From assembly GCF_028389875.1 (NCBI RefSeq), contig NC_084671.1:501001-565000 (forward strand): a DNA stretch of 64,000 nt, read 5' to 3'. Source of the stretch: Rhea pennata. Taxonomy: Eukaryota > Chordata > Aves > Rheiformes > Rheidae. The notes under the pieces were generated by a model. The model was not told the origin of the DNA. It searched no databases and worked only from the letters and a program-made list of their open reading frames with translations. Of the stretch, positions 14,381 to 27,970 are shown in pieces. The position numbers and the translations under genes are program-made. Each line of letters starts with the position of its first letter. Within the stretch, counting starts at the first letter, position 1.

Positions 14381-14763
14381 GCAGCACGGCTCAGCAGCGC
14401 GGGTGAGGGCGGCGACGCGGGACGTGCTGGCAGCCGCCTCCCGCCGCGGCGCCCCCGCTCCTCACGCGACGCCCCGGCGCCCTGAGGCGGCGGCAGCGCG
14501 CGAAGCGCCGCTGCGCAGCGGGGCCGGGGGCGGAGGCGCGGCGGCCGCACACTGCGCACGCGCCGCCAACGGCAGCCCCGCGCGCCCCGCCACGCCGCGC
14601 CGACGGGGCGGGCGCGCCGCCGCGTTCCAAACGGTTCGCGCGCGCCCCGCGCCGCGCCGCGCCGCGGCCCCGCCCCCGGCGGCGACGGGGACGAATCCGC
14701 CGGCGGCGGCGGCGGCGGGCGGTGACGCCAGCACGCCGCGGCGTCGGGGGGCGGGGCGGGCGC

Positions 14764-14777
14764 CTTCCCAGAATGCC
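14764..14777 (+). promoter_or_regulatory. ZNF143/Staf-like site
   Basis: CTTCCCAGAATGCC matches the core of the ZNF143 (Staf) binding motif found in many TATA-less CpG-island promoters. It lies about 510 bases before the TSC22D2 start codon and just ahead of a YY1-like CCATCTTGG. Together they mark a plausible initiation zone. Confidence 0.45.
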
Positions 14778-14985
14778 CCGGCGCAGCATTTGAGCCCCAT
14801 CTTGGGCGAGCGGAGCTGCAGTCGGAGCCCGCGTTTCTGGCGCCGGCCGCGCCGCGCCGCGCCGCGCAGCGCCGCCGCCGCCGCCGGCCGCGCCCGCGCC
14901 AGGGCCGCGCTCGCCGCCGCCGCCCGCGCCGGGCCCCCGCCCCCGGGGCCGCGCGCCCGCCGGCCGCGGGCTGGTTCCGAGCAGG

Positions 14986-15012
14986 ATGCGCCTGGCGCTG
15001 GTCTCCAGGTAG
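14986..15012 (+). other. Upstream ORF 1 in TSC22D2 leader
   Basis: An ATG in a fair context (GCAGGATGC) opens an 8-codon frame (MRLALVSR) that ends in TAG, 274 bases before the main ATG. If transcription starts upstream of it, as the promoter motifs suggest, it would be the first AUG met by scanning ribosomes and could lower main-frame translation. It also sits close to a CAG|GTAGAG sequence that resembles a splice donor, so this part of the leader may be spliced in some transcripts. Confidence 0.4.
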
Positions 15013-15173
15013 AGCGCGCAGACAGGGCGGGGAGGCGGCGGCCGCCTCGCCCGGGGCTCGGGGCGGGAGCCGCGGCGGGGAGGAGGCCGCGGCCCGGCCC
15101 GGGAGGAAGAGGAGGAGCGCCGCCGCCCCCCGCGCGGCCCAGCGCGGGGCCGAGCCCAGCAGGAAGCCGGAGG

Positions 15174-15212
15174 ATGTGCGGCGGCGCCGGGGGCCCGGCC
15201 CGTGCGCCGTGA
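15174..15212 (+). other. Upstream ORF 2 in TSC22D2 leader
   Basis: A second upstream ATG (GAGGATGTG, with G at +4 lacking) opens a 12-codon frame [12 protein letters not shown] that ends in TGA. The stop is 74 bases before the TSC22D2 ATG, a spacing at which reinitiation is feasible. It overlaps no part of the main frame. Confidence 0.4.
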
Positions 15213-15286
15213 CAGCCCGCGCCGCCCCCGGCCGGCGCCGTGCGCGCCTCCGCCCGGCCGGCGCGGCCCCTCCCCGTGCGGGAACC

Positions 15287-17277
15287 ATGTCCAAGATGCC
15301 GGCCAAGAAGAAGAGCTGCTTCCAGATCACCAGCGTGACCACGGCCCAGGTGGCCAGCAGCATCACCGAGGACACTGAGAGCCTGGACGATCCTGACGAG
15401 TCCCGCACGGAGGATGTGTCTTCTGAGATCTTCGACGTATCCCGAGCCACCGACTACGGCCCTGAGGACGTCTGTGAGCGGAGCTCCTCCGAGGAGACTC
15501 TCAACAATGTGGGCGAGGCTGAAACGCCTGGCAGTGTCTCTCCGAACCTCCTTCTGGATGGGCAGCTGGCTGCAGCTGCTGGTGGGGTGGCTGCGGCACT
15601 GCCGGTCCTGGGCCCCAATGGGGGGGCTGTGCCCAAGAGCTCTGCCGTGCCCCCAGCGGCTGCTCCCTCTGGCACTGCCATGGCAGGTGGCAGCGGTGCT
15701 CAGGCTGCCATGCCCTCCACAGGAGCTTCTACATCTGCTGTTCCTGGGACCATGTCTCAGACGGTGGCTGCTGCATGCAGCTCACGCTTCAGGGTGATCA
15801 AGCTGGACCATGGTACAGGAGAGCCCTACAGGCGGGGACGATGGACGTGTATGGAGTATTATGACCGGGACTCAGATGGTGGAGGTGTCCTGGGCAGGAC
15901 TGGAGATTGCATTAGGCACAGCAGCACCTTTGAGCAGGCTGCTCAAGAGAGGGACAGTGGCCTTGGTGCCACAGGAGGTTCTATCGTCGTCTCAGCTGTG
16001 CCAGCATCGGCACATGGCCCGGATTCTATAGCTGACAGTTCCCTTACTGCTGTGTCACAGCTGCTCCAGACAGAGAAAATGAACCAGCCCTCTCTACAGC
16101 AACCTAATTTTGTCATTGGACAACAACAACAGCCACAACAACCCATAGGTGGGGCCATGCCTCAAAGTACTGCTCAGCCTGTGTTTTCTGGGACTCCAGT
16201 AGCAAATCAGCAAATGATGGTGCCGCAGCAATCACAGGCACAGGTAAATGCACAGAGTGTTGTACAGGCTGGACCCAATGGGAAAGGCATGGTACCCCCA
16301 AGTGTAACGATGGGCCAGCCAAGCCTTCCTGTGGCACAGCAGCAGGTGCAGCAAGCAAACATACCAGTGACTCAGCCTCAACAATTTGCTTATTCTCAGT
16401 CCCAAATTCCACCAGTGCATCTACTGCCGACGCAACCTTCTGGTCAGACTGAATACATGCAACACATGACAATTATGCAGTCTCAAGGAGCTATTCAACA
16501 AGCTACCACAGGCTCTATTCCAAGTACTGTGGCTTCCAGCCTCTCTGTGGGACAGGTGACTGGCCAGAATCCCTCACCTGTGGGAGCACCAATGATGGGG
16601 GTGTCAGCACAAGCTGGTGAAGTAGTGGGACAGGGATCAGGAGTAATGCAGAGTGGCCAGATGCAATCTAGCCAGGCTGCTGTTCCACAGCCTGGAGGTG
16701 TGGTGCAGCAAGGCATTGGACATACAGGCGTTGTGCAACAGAAACCTGTGACTCAGCATCAAATAGGTGGTAGCAGTCAAGTGTCTGGGATGCCCAGTGC
16801 TCCCCATACCATGGTTTCTGGAGTTCAGAATGTGCCTGCAGTTGTGCCCGGTACAAGTGTGCCTAGCGTGTCTACCACTTCTGTTACTATGCCAAACGTT
16901 CCTGTTACTCTAGTGCAGTCACAACTGACTAGCCACACTTCTGTGAGTAGAAGTTCCAGTGTTGTCCAACAACAGCATGTCGGGCACTCCTTAATACAAG
17001 GCACACCTAATGTACCTACAAATCTGCCACAATCGAACCTTGGACAATTTCAGACTCCAGCTCAATCCTTAGTAGGCCAGATCGACGATACTAGAAGAAA
17101 ATCAGAACCCCTACCTCAGCCGCCACTTCCTGTTATAGCTGAAAGTAAGCCTCTTGTGAAGCCTCCTGTTCCAGACACTGTAACAAATCCTCTGCAGTTA
17201 CCTGCAAGTACTCCTATGAACAGTCTTGCCAGCTCTGTCTTTGGCATATCTATTCCTGTTGATGGTGATGAAGACAG
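15287..17277 (+). CDS. TSC22D2: TSC22D2 coding exon 1 (large)
   Basis: This exon encodes residues 1-663 plus two bases of codon 664. It ends GAAGACAG|GTATGA, a good donor. It holds both N-terminal conserved boxes and the whole glutamine-rich middle. Without splicing, the frame runs 16 codons into the intron to a TAG at 17327-17329, which would give a zipper-less product. A single large exon for the long isoform is characteristic of TSC22D1, D2 and D4. Confidence 0.96.
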
Positions 17278-20200
17278 GTATGAACTATTTCAAACTATGT
17301 TTTTAAAAGAACAAACAAATAAGCTTTAGGTTATTGTCAGATGTTTTTTAGCAGCTCATGTTTAAAATGTCTCCTACCAAAGTATCAGTGTGGGTTTTGT
17401 CTGTATGTGTGTTTTTAAGATTATAGAACATACAGAGAGTGTAGGCAAGCAGTGAACAGTACTGTTTCTTTTCAGTCTGTGAGTGTGATAATTTTTTCCC
17501 TCTCAAAACAGGGCAGAAAGTATTCAGAAAGCTGTAAGTAACGTAGCCTCTTCCGCATCCAAACTGACTGAAAACTGTCTGTGCATCTACATAATTGCTC
17601 AGTTTCTGAGGAAATCCTTTTCTCTGGAAAAAAAAGTTAAAATGGATTATTCAGCACTGGTAGACTGCAGTGTTAATGCTTTGTTTTTTTTTCTTTTTTT
17701 TTTTTTTCTTTTTTTTTTTTTTAATAGTGCTGCCTCAGGACTGTTGGCTGAAGTGTCTCAGAAAAGTTAAAGGTTTTTAACGCTGTTTTTTTTTTTTTTT
17801 TTTCTTCCTACCGTCAGACTTGCACGTGGAAATACCAGTCAGTAAGGGAAATAGCTGCAGCTTGGATATGAATTTGTATGGGCTAATATAATGAAAACTG
17901 CAGATAACCCGTTGAATTGAGTAACATCATACTGCTTTTTCTTGGGGAAAATATGTAGACAGTGGAAAATACAACCTCAAAATGAGTCTCCTTTATAGAA
18001 AGATAATACGTAACTGTTAGTTTTAATAGTGGTTTTAGTAGAGGCAGACTAATCAAATGGTCTGAGAGAGGGAACGTGTTTTTTTCAGACCTATCGGCCT
18101 GCTCTGAAGGATGGCACGATGACTAAAACTGTTCTTAATTCTTTTCTTTAAGAGAAGATTTCAAGGAAAGTAGTAACATTAATTCAATGATCAAACATTA
18201 ATGTTCATTTTTGAGATTACTGCAGTTTGAGGAACAAAATGCATGTGGGTTATACTTATTCCTATTTTTATTAATACAAATAACACTATTATTAAAAGGT
18301 CCAACTTGCTGAATTACCCTATCTTCCTTCTCTCACCGTGGAAGAATACCAGCCTTTAAAATAAGTTTGGGTTACTCAGAATGCCTTTCAGTAAACTTGC
18401 TGCGTATGTGGGGGTTAGGGTGCAGTGGATGGAGAAGGTAGCTCTGCTTGTCCTTAAAGACTTTGTTTTTAACTGCAATAATGTAGGCCTTGTACTCACT
18501 CTGAGGCTTTGACTGGCATTGTGTTTGAGATAGTAACTCTGCTTGTACCTTTGTGTAAACAAAAGCTGTGTTATAGACTGTTCTGCTAGTTCTGATTTAA
18601 AAATAGAGCAGTAAAGAATGTGGAAGAAAGTTATACTGTTAAAAATACTCCTGCAGTTGTACCTACCTTAAGATTGCTGACCCAGCTGGCAAACCCTTCT
18701 TAGTGCAAATAAGGCTTGATTTCAAAATGGTGACTTTTTTAATAGCTTGATATAGTTATTGGGAAACATTTATTTTTAAGTCATTTTGAAGACATACATT
18801 CCTTTTGCATAGCTTGTAATACTTAATAATTCTATAAATTGTAGCAACAGATATGATCATCTGTGACAAATGAATCACTAAGTTTATGTAACAACAATGA
18901 AAAACTTGTCCCACTTACTCAAAACTGCAAGCTGCTAACTTTGTGCTACACACTAGTGAAGACAGTTCTTGATAGTCTGCCCTGGATAGAAGTACTATCA
19001 CAATGTGTAAAAACACTGTCTATGAACTTGAGACACTTGGCAACATTATTCTCACGTTATTTGTTCCCAAAAACAGTTTTTCAGAAACTTGGCTGTGAGA
19101 ACCATGAATTAAAAAGTAGAGGTGGACTCTGAATGCAAGGTGTTATTTTTACTTGCCACATTAGGATATTCAGAGAAACTAACTTGTGGTTATCTTCTCA
19201 GTTGTCTGCTCCTGCACTGGGTAATAAAAACAGTCATTTGTTGCAGTGGTACACTAAGCAAGGAGCTATATGGCATGGTAAGAGTTTTTTCCTTGTCCTT
19301 TGAAGGATAAGCCCAGACTATATCACTTTCAGTATACTGGTCAGGTGTTGAGTAGTAGTACCTACTTGAGAAATGAAGGCCCTGGTTTTGCAGGTAGGTG
19401 TGTACGGGCATTATATGCACACGCCAACTTACTGTCTTCCTCCCACCTTGGATCATCCTAACTACTGGACCTAAGGACTGCAAAATCCATATGATTCCCA
19501 TAAATAGTTACTACTTTTCTACAGAAAACTAAGTTACTAGAAATAAAGCCAAGCTTTGCTTTCTCTTTCACACCAGTACATAGTCTTACTGTTCCTATAA
19601 CACACTTTAAAAGGTTAGAGGAATGTTTTATACAAGCTAAGAAAAATGTTAACTTCCTTTCTACCTATGCTTCCTTTTCAGAAAAATTTGTAGTAGAGGC
19701 GTGATTCTTAGAGTTGATTCCGCCTTTAATTGGAAGACTTGTAGCTGACAGTGTGTCTTTAACTGAGCTAGCTCAGTCCTAAGTAGGCCAGTTATTTCAA
19801 CTAAGCAAAGAAAGCTAGGCTCAGTGGACCTAAAGAGGAAGAGTATTCTGAATATTGCTGCTTGTTGTTGTTGGACTCCGTATGAGTCTTATTCTGAACT
19901 ATATTCTGAGATTATTTTGAAGAGTTAGTAGGTTGGAATGGGTATATCACTTCTCAGAACAATTTCAAACATAAAACTTTCAGGATTTACGTGACTTCTT
20001 TACACTGGCATGGACTATTGTGTAAATGATTCTGCCTGGCTTAATAAAGAACTAACCTTGGAATAGCTTGTTTTAGTAGTGATACTGGTAACCAATAAAA
20101 GCTTGCTTTATGTAGGCAGTAGGATATATGCTTTCAGTAGATCTGTTTGTGCTTCTTAGCTCTCTGATTTGTAGCCTGACTGCCACTGATTTCAGGGAGA

Positions 20201-23200
20201 AAAAGATAACCTAGCATCTTGTTATATGCAGAATTACCACTTTATTTGCTATTATTCTGAGAAGGCTTTATTTTATTTTTTTTAACCCTTTTTGCTTGTC
20301 TTCTATTCTTCCTGCTTTTTAGTACTTTACAGCTGTTTAAATGGGCTTATTCCCAGCTGCTTAACCTACTGAAATTAGTGGTGAAATAGTTAATGGAGAC
20401 TTTCAAGTGTCATTAATAGGCTGAGAGTTGACACTGATAAAACTAATAAGGCACAAAGGGAGCTCACATGTCATGAGTCACTGTCTCAGGCTGCTTGCAG
20501 GTTCAGGAAGTTAACACTTGCTTCTGTTTAGAGGGTATACTTTGTAATCATAAGGGCTAAAAGCTTGTGGAAGGCCTTGTCTTTTTTTAATCTTAATATA
20601 TAATATTCAAAATATACCTAGGAAGGAGAGGCCAATTTTTAAGCAGGTATTTACATATCTTCTGGCACTGCCCATTATATTTAAACACTTAAGCATAATT
20701 GAGATTTGACAAACTTGTAGAGTATTCTCTTTTTAAAATAGTCAAGGAATAATATATAGCTCTAAATATCCTGGATTTTTTAGTAAATCATTTACTACTT
20801 TGGATTTGAAGGGAACTGCTTTAAAGGTAAGATAGTTTAGGATGGGAATTCTTTGAAAACAATGAGAACTGCAGTGAGTATGAGCTGGAGACTTCTAACA
20901 TTAAAAGTTCGTCTGTTCCCATCTTGTGTAGAGCAGGGGGACAGGAGCCTCGCAGTCCATTATTTTAGATTAGCTTACATCTAAAATAGCTGTATTTGGA
21001 GGTATAAGGCTACAGCTTGATACAGATATCAGGATTATTTACCAGAGATATTGCCCATAACCTTTAATTTCCTGTCCTGTTAGTCCAAAAAGCTTTTACA
21101 GTAGCCTAAATAAAACTGCTGTATTACTTGGGTTGATCTGATGAATAATGAAGAATTGCATAATCCAAAATCTTATACTGAGAGCAGAGGAAAAATAAGG
21201 GGTCCAAAGGAATAAAGAAGCACTTTGGCATGTCTCAACTTTTCTTTAAACTGAAGTCATCAGTTTGGCTTTTTTAAGCTTCTAAATTAAGTTCTTACAA
21301 ACAAATATGCTTTGTGCAAGTTATATCTACAACATAACAAATATTTTTATTTCCTTTTCCTCTCTAAATGTGGCTACAGGCAAAATAATTTGCAATGGTA
21401 TTCATGGATAGAAGAAAAGTACGCTTTCTGAGGTAGAAGTGAATATTATAATCCACTTTGGATTTTATAGTATCTTTGACAAATGCAGTGAAAGCAGGCA
21501 TGTAGAATTGGATTTGAGAATGACCCTGACTGTTCATATACTAGCCTCGTAACAACAATGCAAATTATTTTTGGTGAAGGAAAGTTGGAATACACAAGAG
21601 GTGATCGCAAGATCAGTCAGTGTGTGTCAGTACCTCCACTCACCTTCACCCCAACATATACAGAAATTTGTAGTTGACAACCATAATAGTTGAACTAGCT
21701 TTATACTTTGTTTTGGATCTTGAAGGGGAGGAAAAGAAAAAAAAACTTGAATGAGAAAGCTTGTTCAAATATCCTGCGTGTTTGACAGACTCTAGGGGCA
21801 AAAATATTACCAGGCATGTTGGAAAAGGGGCAGACCATAGATCATATTCCAAAGATAGCTGACCAGCTTGAACTGTGCAAGCTGTATTCCAGGAACTTTA
21901 ATGAATGGTTGCAATTGTGAACTGTCAGCTACAGTGGCTAGACTATTGAAAACCTGATTGTAAGGACCTCTTCACAGCATGTATCTCCCCATTCAGCTAA
22001 GTCACTTATTTGTATAGTATACTAATGGTTGCTGATGAAGTATAATTGGTAAGACTGAGTCTTTGAGACTTTTTTAATAATATAAGATTGAAATTGGGCA
22101 TAGACATTAATATTACTTTGATAAGAGTTCCTTTATGTATTGCTCAGGGTGTGTATTCTGTATTCCTAAAGAAGAAATGAAAGGACTAGGCAAGTATGTG
22201 CCAGTAAGCAATGCTTGAATTGCATTATTAGTCAATACTATCCCTTTTCTCCACTTTATTCTTAAGCTTATTAGAGCTTTCAGCTCTACCATAGCTGCAG
22301 AACCGAATGTTTTCAGCTCTCCTAACTGAAGGATTCTGTTTGAGTGTTTGTAGAAGCTGGAGAGAATGAAATATGGACAGACTCCTTAAATCAATCAACA
22401 GTTTGATTGATGTTACTATTTTTGGCTAGAAATACAGCATTTGAAAAACAGAAATTTTTAAGTGAACGTTACAGTTGGTGATATCAAGTGATACCTAATG
22501 CAAACAGAGCCTCTTTTAGTAGTACAGCAAAAACTGCATACAACTAAAAAAATTACATAAAATAACATGAGTAATACACCAATGTTGAGATTATGAAAAA
22601 CGTATTGTCATGTAGTCTAATATCAAATATTAAAAGATACCTAAATAGTCAAAAATAGCATAGGTTTCTCATTTGGCATTGTTCTTTCACGGTTTAAACT
22701 TATAAAGGCCTTTGCTAAGGAGGAGGTGATACTGTCTTGAAATCTTGTAACAAGAGTTTTAAATGACAGTTATTTTACCCCCCTTTTAATACTTGCAAAA
22801 TTCACAAGGTAAAATGCTTCAATTTCTCTTAAGGCTTTAAGTGTTCTAGTGCTGAAACAAACAGTTCTCTGTACTGTGTACTATTACAGCAGCAGACCAG
22901 AATAGTTAAGATTTTTTTTCCTACTTTTCTAAATATGAGCACAAGTATTCCATAGTCAACTTTTTTCTTTTTTCCCCGAATGCTGTCTCTTATGAGAGGA
23001 ATAACAGCAAATGTTTCATGGAAGTTTTTAAAAAGTTCTTAAAGGCTGGTATTCAAGTGTTCTGGATTTTTGGGCAGGCTGTAAATGACAGGAGGATATC
23101 GGTAATTGGAATCAAACTATCAGATTTGGAGTTTCTCTTGGGCTGTGCATGCCGAGTAACGTTCTTATAAGAAGTGCCAGGAATCTCTTGCAACCTCAGG

Positions 23201-26200
23201 TGATGCTGTAGTGAAAAGGAATTGTTCTGTGTTGCTATACTGGATTTCTGAGTATCTGCCTATTGCATTTTGAAGTTATATGTTAATTCAATTTTAAAGC
23301 TGGTGATGAATTCCTTCTGTTGCTTATGAAAAATACCAAGTTTGGTTATGCTTTCTGTGTGTCAGCAAACATTCCATAAGAAACTGAGAATTCCCCCACT
23401 AAAATATGACTGCTCTAGTAGATAAATCTAGATTGTCAGCCACAGGTGTTTGCTTTCATCTCTATATTTGACAAAGTGTAAAGGTAGCGGTATTTATAGT
23501 AACTGCTAAGGCTACTGTCTTCTGAGAGGATTCTCCAGATATGAAAAGTCACTTGAAGTGCAGTGTAAGGTTGCATCTTCATTCCTCTTTTCAACAACTC
23601 CTCTATCTTTAAACTGCATGCTTTCTAAATTCAAACATGCATGGAGAGTTGGTGAATTTCTGCATAATAAGGTAATCTGTTTTTACAGATGCAGGGCAGG
23701 TAAGTTACTCTTTCTTTCTACTACATGAAAGATGATTGGACACTTACTTTTATTCCTCACAATAAAAATAAAAACCATTCCAAGAGGTATTTTGTATGTA
23801 TGTGTGTTTCCCCATTAGAAACTAGGAAGAATGCATTTGTGTTGTGATAGGTTGAGTGGATGCTCTTGGCGGTGCAGTGAGAAGATAAAAATGTTAATTA
23901 GCATGATAGAGAGGGGTCAGCTGTCTATCACAGTTTACCACTGGCACCTTGCTGTCTGGTGCTCTTGTAATAACTGCAAATTGAAATATAGATCTGTGTC
24001 AACAGCACAGATCAGTCCTGCCCCTCTCATCTCCAGGAGGGGATGAGTGGGGATATGCATGTGAACTGGTGATGGAAGTGTGGAATGGATAGGAAATGAG
24101 ATTCAGTGAAGTGTCTGAAGATACTGTGTCATTCTACACTTGTCTGGCTTATTGGAGGAAAGGTTGACCAAAAATGAGGATTAGAAGCCTACTTGCTTCT
24201 GTCAGTTACTTCAACTGTTTGTGTAGGTCTATAGATGACAACTTCTGGGAATGTATGACATCTGTGTAGAACAGTTTGGTGGGAGCCAGGTCTGTGGGTA
24301 TCTTCATCAACACTACTACCACCGTTTCTTTTTAAATACTGTCAGTATAGGCAAAGTAGAAAGCTGTCATGCTGAAAGTGCTTCAGTTATTGAACTGTAA
24401 CTTAAGCTCAGTGCAGGCTTGAATGAAGCTTGAGAGTTGTAACAAGTCTTGTAAATTGTGTGGGAGAGTAAATACACTTGTAATATACTGTGGTGTAATC
24501 CATGCAATACATGGTATCTTTTCAAAAGCTTAATGTTTTAATTAAGTGTTTGCTAAGAGATGCTTTCTTGGCCGTTGTCAAATAACTGGATAACTGGTAG
24601 GATCTGGCCACATCTGCTTCAATGTTTTCTGCTTCCCTCCTCCTCCTCCTCCCACAGATCTTTTTTTTTTTTTTTTTTTTTTTTTTGATCATGAAAAAAC
24701 AGGAACTATTTGGATATGTAGATAACTGAAATATCTGAAACTCCTTTACTGCAGCTTAGTCTGGGGGAGGGGGGGGAATCTCTAATTTTGGGGGTTAGGT
24801 TCTGTGAAAATGAACACTCAAACCAGCTGTTCTGGTCTGCAATGCTGTTTTCACCAGTAATTGCAGGCAGTTTTTTCTTCACCCAGAGTTTTGATGAAAT
24901 CTAGCTTTGTGGGCAGTGCAGGCAGTAGGGGCCTAATTTGCTACAATAACAAGTTCATACATGTTAATAAATGCCTCTTTCTTTACCAGGAGAGTTGAGC
25001 AAGGTAAAGTTGACTTTTTAAATGCATTTTGACATTTCTTCCACATTTCTTTTTTTATATACAATGCATTACTGACATGTGGATCCTTCTATTTCAGAAA
25101 CATAGGGTTGGTTTGTTTTTTGTTTGGAATATGGGGTTTGGCAGGGTGGTGGTGGTGGTAATGCTTCCTCTTATCCAGTGAATTGAGGTCTGGCATTTTA
25201 TATGCATTCTGAGCTTGTTGTCTTGGATGGGATAATTTGCAAAAGAATAACATGGTGGAATGTTGTTAATTAGCAAATTGCAGCTTAAAGGACTTGATTT
25301 GTTGCAAGATGAAGCACGATGGGTTTTAGACCATGTAAGTTGCTTTCACAAAGTTAGTTTTTTTCTTTGTTAAAGCTTGTTTCTGAATTGGTCCAAACAT
25401 GGATGGTTTCTACAGGCACTTCTGTAGGTTTCTTTTTTTTCAACAGCTTTTTGTAGCAGTAGGAGTGCCCATGGAGTCAAAGACTTTCTGTATTGATTTA
25501 TAATTTATTTTTTACTATAACTATAATTTATTGATATAGAAGTTTATCAGCTTCTACTCCAAAGTTCTTCTGTGAAGAGGGGGTACAGAAAAGTGAGAGC
25601 TAGCCTCTGAACAGTGGAGCTTTTTCTGTCTTCTACTTGAATTTCCAGTGCTTGTAGCCTTGTCCCAGGTGGTGTTACTAAGCTGTTTGTCAGTATTCAT
25701 TACTTGCCTGAAATCAACAAATACTGCACCAGGCATGAAAAATTTCTGCTCCTTTCTTGACCACCTTCTGGGTAGCTTCCTAGCAGTTCTGTTTGATGGG
25801 TTGGTGGTACTTACAAGAGGAAAAAAACACAGTAGGACACATCATTGAAGTTCCCTGTTAAGTTGTGCATCTTAATTCCTGAGCTGTTTTTCTTATCTTT
25901 ACTGTAAGAACTGAAGGATAGCTTACTCAATGAGAAGGTTCACTCAAACCATTCCTTACTCAGTTTGCAGAATTGTGTAATTAAAATTCGGTTGGACTGA
26001 CAACCATGACAGCCTTCACAAAATAACCTTAGCATACAGTGCTTTAGGAAACTTACCTTTGACAATACTGTGTGCAAGGAAGAAAAGTATGAGAGTAGTG
26101 GCTATGCGGCTAGAGCTGAAGTGCAAGTCAGCAGTGAACTAAGTGCACTGAATCTGCCTTTGGCAAGTGGGAAGACAGAATATAGAGAATGGAAAAGATC

Positions 26201-27939
26201 ATTGGCAAGTCTTAAACTACCTCAAAGCTGTTATGATTATAGGACTTCTGGGATATGGGGTCTGTGGTCTGGGATCTGAGAGAATTTCACCCCTAGAGTT
26301 TTGAGTAGCGGCTGTTGAAATTGGAAAGCTGCAGGGTCTTTTTTTGACTGTATATCAACTTACAGTCTACTTACAGGACTCTCCTTACTGAGTAAGCACA
26401 GTAAGGAGACAAACAGTACTTACTGGCTCACTTGCTAAAGATACTGAGGTTTCCTTTTCAGTGGCCCTATAGGTTTTAACCTTGAGAGTATTTTCTTGCC
26501 CTCACTAGTCAATGGATCATTTTTAGGATCTTACTGCTTAGTAGCAGCAACAAAGCATTTTCTTTAAAAGATAACATTCTTGTGGGGCTAAAACTCTAAA
26601 ACCTCTTGGGAAAGGCTTTAGAACACAGGTTAAATAGTATTTTGAGCGTCATAACTACCATAGATTTTTCTGTATATTATGCAAGAAGTCTTTAAAGCTT
26701 TTTTATAATACAATGAAATCATGAACTTCATGAACCAGAACTTCTCACTTATGTAGAGAGATGGGTTGGGTTTCTGCCAGTGCTTTCGACAGATATCAAG
26801 AAATGTATGTGCATAGTCCTTTAAAGTGACATGTGGAGAAAAGGTGGCAAGAGGATCTTGCATTCAATACCTGTTTTGCAGTCTAACAAGATGCATTGTG
26901 TTTTGTACTGTTAGTGTAGCACTACTTATGTCCCTGTTTAGGAATTTCTTTGCAGAAAAAAATCTACTTTCTTCTAGCTTGCTTTTTTTTTTTTGGTGGA
27001 GGTCTTCATTATTTTTGAAATTACTTCTAGTTTTCAAGTTAATTTGGGAATATGGTTGGGCCTAATCTACCTTGATTGACAATTTTGGTGTTCTGCTGCA
27101 AATGAAATACAAACAGAGGAAGACTAACTTCAGTAGGCCCTTCTGCAAGGGAAGAATTCTGGTAAGTTAGAAGTTTCTTTTCAATTAACTTTTTTTATAA
27201 ACAATGAAAATACTAACTTATTAAAGCTTTCTTAACAATAAATTAGCTTATATAAAGTGTATTGTGACATAAGTTCATGTTGTCAGTGTAATATTTAAAA
27301 AAATACATATTTATATGGAATGGACACTTGAAACTAGCTGGAGAGTAGTTCTCTTTTGGTTATGTTAATGAAGAAAAACTGTCAGACTTTCTTTGAACTA
27401 TTAAAATAAGTTCTGAGAGCATGTGTTTTTCTGTCTACATAAAATTAAGCAGATGCATGATACTTCAATAGTGACTAACAGCTGATTTCCTCTGGATAAG
27501 TCATCTAATGTAAGAGACTAAGCAGTATTTTGTGGGACAATAAGATATTCTCATCTTAGAGCAGCAGGTACTGCTGACTCCTGTCTTAACAGGTCCCAAG
27601 CAAATGATTTTGAATACTACTGTTGTAAAGAGAAAACTGTTTCTCCATGATAGTAGCACCAGATCCTGTGTATTTGGAGGAGAAAAGGTTTTCTATCTTA
27701 CACTAGCTTGGTGAAGTAGCAGCAACACTTGGCTTGTCCTGGACTCTGCAGAGGCATGAGGAGGCATTTTACTGCCAAATGTCTTTTGCCTTTCTGAGTG
27801 AAAAGTTAACAATTTTTTTTGAAGTAGCTTGACTATTGCTAATAAATTTGTAACAATAGACCAAAGATTCTCTAATCTGTTTCTTGGTAATTTAGCCATT
27901 AGTAATAGAGTTATTTCTTCATATTGAGAACTAAATTGG

Positions 27940-27970
<31 letters not shown>

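Larger units (their letters stand above)
14381..15340. promoter_or_regulatory. TSC22D2: CpG-island promoter of TSC22D2
   Basis: This interval is extremely G+C rich and packed with CpG, in contrast to the AT-rich DNA on its left. It lacks an obvious TATA box. It contains a near-consensus NRF1 palindrome (TGCGCACGCGCC, 14553-14564), several GGGGCGG Sp1-type boxes (for example about 14748-14760), a ZNF143/Staf-like TTCCCAGAATGC (14765-14776) and a YY1-like CCATCTTGG (about 14798-14806). The cluster just before about 14810 suggests that transcription starts near 14.78-14.83 kb, on the plus strand. This is inferred from motifs and position; the start site itself is not visible. Confidence 0.75.

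Noticed and set aside
14218-15450. 410-codon open frame on the minus strand across the TSC22D2 CpG island
   Set aside because: It is antisense to TSC22D2 exon 1 and leader, made of A/R/P/G-rich low-complexity codons, and mirrors similar open frames in other phases. This is the usual effect of few stop codons in G+C-rich DNA.
17278-17329. Alternative C-terminus of TSC22D2 by reading into intron 1
   Set aside because: The frame stays open for 16 codons, but a good donor at 17277 and correct joins to exons 2-4 make splicing the main reading. It could exist as a rare intronic polyadenylation form, for which I see no nearby strong signal.
24637-24664. Possible splice acceptor and poly-T feature in TSC22D2 intron 1
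   Set aside because: CTCCTCCTCCTCCCACAG looks like a strong acceptor, but it is followed directly by T26 and no open exon or donor. Likely a decoy.
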